Shown: positions 62,160 through 64,000 of the stretch, piece by piece | Layout: each line of letters starts with the position of its first letter | Numbering within the stretch: position 1 is the stretch's first letter | Origin: an uncultured Tateyamaria sp. | GTDB taxonomy: Bacteria; Pseudomonadota; Alphaproteobacteria; Rhodobacterales; Rhodobacteraceae | NCBI RefSeq assembly: GCF_947504105.1 | Contig: NZ_CANNGP010000003.1 | Location: forward strand, 1 to 64,000 | Reading direction: 5' to 3' | Length of the DNA stretch: 64,000 bases | Notes under the pieces: generated by a model | What the model saw: the letters and a program-made list of their open reading frames with translations, nothing else | Told to the model about the DNA's origin: nothing | The model's database searches: none | Position numbers and translations under genes: made by a program

Positions 62160-64000
62160 ATGACCCAAGAAATCATCGTCATAGGTGCTGGCATGGCCTC
62201 GGGCCGTACGTTGGAGCACCTGTTTGACGCGGGCGCGGACGTGAATGTCACCCTGTTCAACGCCGAGCCGCGCGGGAACTACAACCGTATCATGCTGTCG
62301 CCTGTTCTAGCGGGCGACAAGACGTACGAGGAGATCGTGACGCACGATGCCGATTGGTACGAGGCCAACGGGGTGACCTGCCGCTTTGGCGAACGGGTGG
62401 CGTCGGTGGACCGTGCGGCCAAGACTGTCACGGCCGAGAACGGCGACGTGCTGCCCTATGACAAGCTGATATTCGGTACCGGCTCGAACCCCTTCATGAT
62501 CCCCCTGCCCGGCCATGATCTGGACGGTGTGATTGCGTATCGCGATCTGGAAGACACCGAGTTGATGATGTCGATGGGGCCGCAGAACAAGGTGGTTGTC
62601 ATTGGCGGCGGTCTGTTGGGGCTTGAAGCCGCAGCGGGCATGGCCGCACGCGGTGTGGAGGTGACGGTGGTGCACATTATGGGCCACCTGATGGAGCGTC
62701 AACTGGACGAGACGGCAGGGTATCTGCTGCGCAAAGCGTTGGTGGACAAGGGCATCACGGTGCTGTGTCAGGCGAACTCCAAAGAGATCCTTGGCCAAGA
62801 CGGCAAGGTATGCGCGCTGCTCTTGGACGATGGGACAGAGTTGCCCTGTGACCTGCTGGTCATGGCGGTGGGTATCCGGCCCAACGTGGCTCTGGCGCAG
62901 GACGCTGGATTGGCCGTCGGCAAGGGCATTCATGTGGACGACCAGATGGTGACGTCTGATAAAGACATCCTCGCCGTTGGCGAATGTGTCGAACACAACG
63001 GCGCGATCTTTGGTCTTGTTGCCCCACTTTACGATCAGGCGAAGGTGGCGGCACAGACGATCCTTGGGGACGAAGCAGCATTTGTTCAAAAGGAGCTGAG
63101 CACGAAGCTGAAGGTCACCGGGTGTGATCTGTTCTCTGCCGGGGACTTTGCAGATGGCGAGGGACGCGAGGACATTGTGTTCCGAGACCCAGGGCGCGGC
63201 GTCTATCGAAGGCTTGTGATCGAGGACAATGTGGTTGTCGGCACCGTCATGTATGGCGACACCGCCGACAGCAATTGGTTCTTTGGCCTGATCCGCGACA
63301 AGACCGACATCGCCGACATGCGCGATACGGTCATATTCGGCCCTGCCTATCAGGGGGGTGCCCCCGTGGACCCTTTAGCAGCCGTTGCAGCCTTACCGCG
63401 TGATGCGGAAATCTGTGGCTGCAACGGCATTTGCAAAGGCACCATTGTGGACGCGATTGAGGGTGGGGCAACCGACCTGACCGCCGTGCGCGCTGTCACG
63501 AAGGCGTCCGGGTCCTGCGGGACCTGCACCGGGTTGGTGGAACAGGTTCTGGCTGTGACGCTGGGCGACGATTTCGTTCTGCCCGGTGCACAGCCGATTT
63601 GTGGTTGCACCGACATGACGCACGAAGACGTGCGGCGCATGATCAAGTCTCAGGAACTCAAGTCCATGGCCGCCGTCTGGCAGGAATGCGCGTGGAAGAC
63701 GGTGGACGGATGCCATGTGTGCCGCCCCGCCCTGAACTACTACCTGATTGCCGATTGGCCGCTGGAATATCTGGACGACCCGCAAAGTCGTTTCATCAAC
63801 GAACGCAAGCACGCGAACATCCAGAAGGATGGAACATTTTCAGTGGTGCCGCGCATGTGGGGTGGGATCACCACGCCGGATGAGCTGCGCGCGATTGCCG
63901 ATGCCGCCGACAAATACGACGTGCCGACCGTGAAAGTAACGGGCGGGCAGCGCATCGACCTGTTGGGCGTGAAAGGTGAGGACCTGCCGAGCATCTGGGC
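62160..64000 (+). CDS. nirB: Nitrite reductase large subunit NirB (3' end outside window)
   Basis: The frame is open from ATG at 62160 to the window end: 613 residues of an expected 800 or more. FAD/NAD domain: IIVIGAGMASGRTLEHLFDAG, then VVVIGGGLLGLEAAAGMAARG and DKDILAVGECVEHNG. Two BFD-type [2Fe-2S] domains follow: CGCNGICKGTIVDAIEGGA with SGSCGTCTGLV, and CGCTDMTHEDVRRMI with GCHVCRPALNYYL. The ferredoxin-like half domain begins near residue 575 (TTPDELRAIADAADKYDVPTVKVTGGQRIDLLG). The siroheme part lies beyond. It reduces nitrite to ammonium with NADH, completing assimilation. Confidence 0.95.
   Translation, partial: MTQEIIVIGAGMASGRTLEHLFDAGADVNVTLFNAEPRGNYNRIMLSPVLAGDKTYEEIVTHDADWYEANGVTCRFGERVASVDRAAKTVTAENGDVLPYDKLIFGTGSNPFMIPLPGHDLDGVIAYRDLEDTELMMSMGPQNKVVVIGGGLLGLEAAAGMAARGVEVTVVHIMGHLMERQLDETAGYLLRKALVDKGITVLCQANSKEILGQDGKVCALLLDDGTELPCDLLVMAVGIRPNVALAQDAGLAVGKGIHVDDQMVTSDKDILAVGECVEHNGAIFGLVAPLYDQAKVAAQTILGDEAAFVQKELSTKLKVTGCDLFSAGDFADGEGREDIVFRDPGRGVYRRLVIEDNVVVGTVMYGDTADSNWFFGLIRDKTDIADMRDTVIFGPAYQGGAPVDPLAAVAALPRDAEICGCNGICKGTIVDAIEGGATDLTAVRAVTKASGSCGTCTGLVEQVLAVTLGDDFVLPGAQPICGCTDMTHEDVRRMIKSQELKSMAAVWQECAWKTVDGCHVCRPALNYYLIADWPLEYLDDPQSRFINERKHANIQKDGTFSVVPRMWGGITTPDELRAIADAADKYDVPTVKVTGGQRIDLLGVKGEDLPSIW

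Overview
The window looks like chromosomal DNA of a marine Roseobacter-group alphaproteobacterium (Rhodobacteraceae). The base composition is GC-rich and genes are tightly packed, with many 1-4 bp ATGA/TGATG stop-start overlaps. Several neighbourhoods are typical of that group: nrdR-ribD next to capsule genes, ribE-ribBA-ribH-nusB, dnaG-rpoD, heterotetrameric sarcosine oxidase, and nasT-nasS with a nitrate-assimilation operon. No rRNA, tRNA or CRISPR array was seen.

Layout. 1-1211: the right end of an IS5-family element followed by the 3' part of a D-aminoacylase-type gene that lacks its 5' end. 1413-7374 (minus): LysE exporter, plsY, a dihydroorotase-like protein that has lost its metal ligands, gshA, a membrane protein and rsmE. 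7387-10642 (plus): ubiA, an OmpA-like envelope protein and a coiled-coil membrane protein. 10833-19505 (minus): moaE-moaD-pgsA, uvrC, a pteridine-reductase-like SDR, a cation antiporter coupled to a previously easy-to-miss 54-residue CxC protein, an S49 peptidase, an ABC-2 exporter and a CoxG-like protein. 19610-24752: an EamA transporter, a repeat-rich convergent spacer, a quinone oxidoreductase, and a MarR regulator divergent from a YHYH-domain protein, with a palindrome in the 38-bp spacer. 25195-34426: riboflavin genes and nrdR (minus), split by capsule-export genes on the plus strand. 34549-40491 (minus): small secreted proteins, a YjbQ protein, rpoD and dnaG. 40529-45600 (minus): sarcosine oxidase soxB-D-A-G. 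45764-50998: an SGNH-like secreted protein, glutamate dehydrogenase and a TadG/TadE/TadE-like operon. 50999-55578 (minus): a four-gene catabolic cluster (DAO-type flavoenzyme, uronate-dehydrogenase-like SDR, atypical M19 dipeptidase, beta-hydroxyacid dehydrogenase). 55794-64000 (plus): nasT-nasS, a leader RNA, nrtA, nrtB, a double-ATPase nrtC/D fusion and the first 613 codons of nirB.

How it fits together. The last 8 kb form a nitrate/nitrite assimilation system. NasS senses nitrate and releases NasT, an ANTAR RNA-binding antiterminator. The leader ahead of nrtA carries two hairpins with hexanucleotide loops (A at 1, G at 4), and the second overlaps the 5' arm of an intrinsic terminator, so a regulatory switch can be read directly from the DNA. 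Transporter (NrtABCD) and nitrite reductase (NirB) follow. Sarcosine oxidase, glutamate dehydrogenase and the DAO/M19 cluster suggest use of methylated glycines and amino acids as carbon and nitrogen sources.

The less familiar observations are: two enzymes that keep their fold but lack catalytic residues (PyrC-like and the GTP-cyclohydrolase half of RibBA); an M19 protein lacking the HxD zinc motif; a chain of hairpins plus a C-rich, G-poor tract between nrtA and nrtB; and a set of about 21-bp degenerate repeats between two convergent genes.
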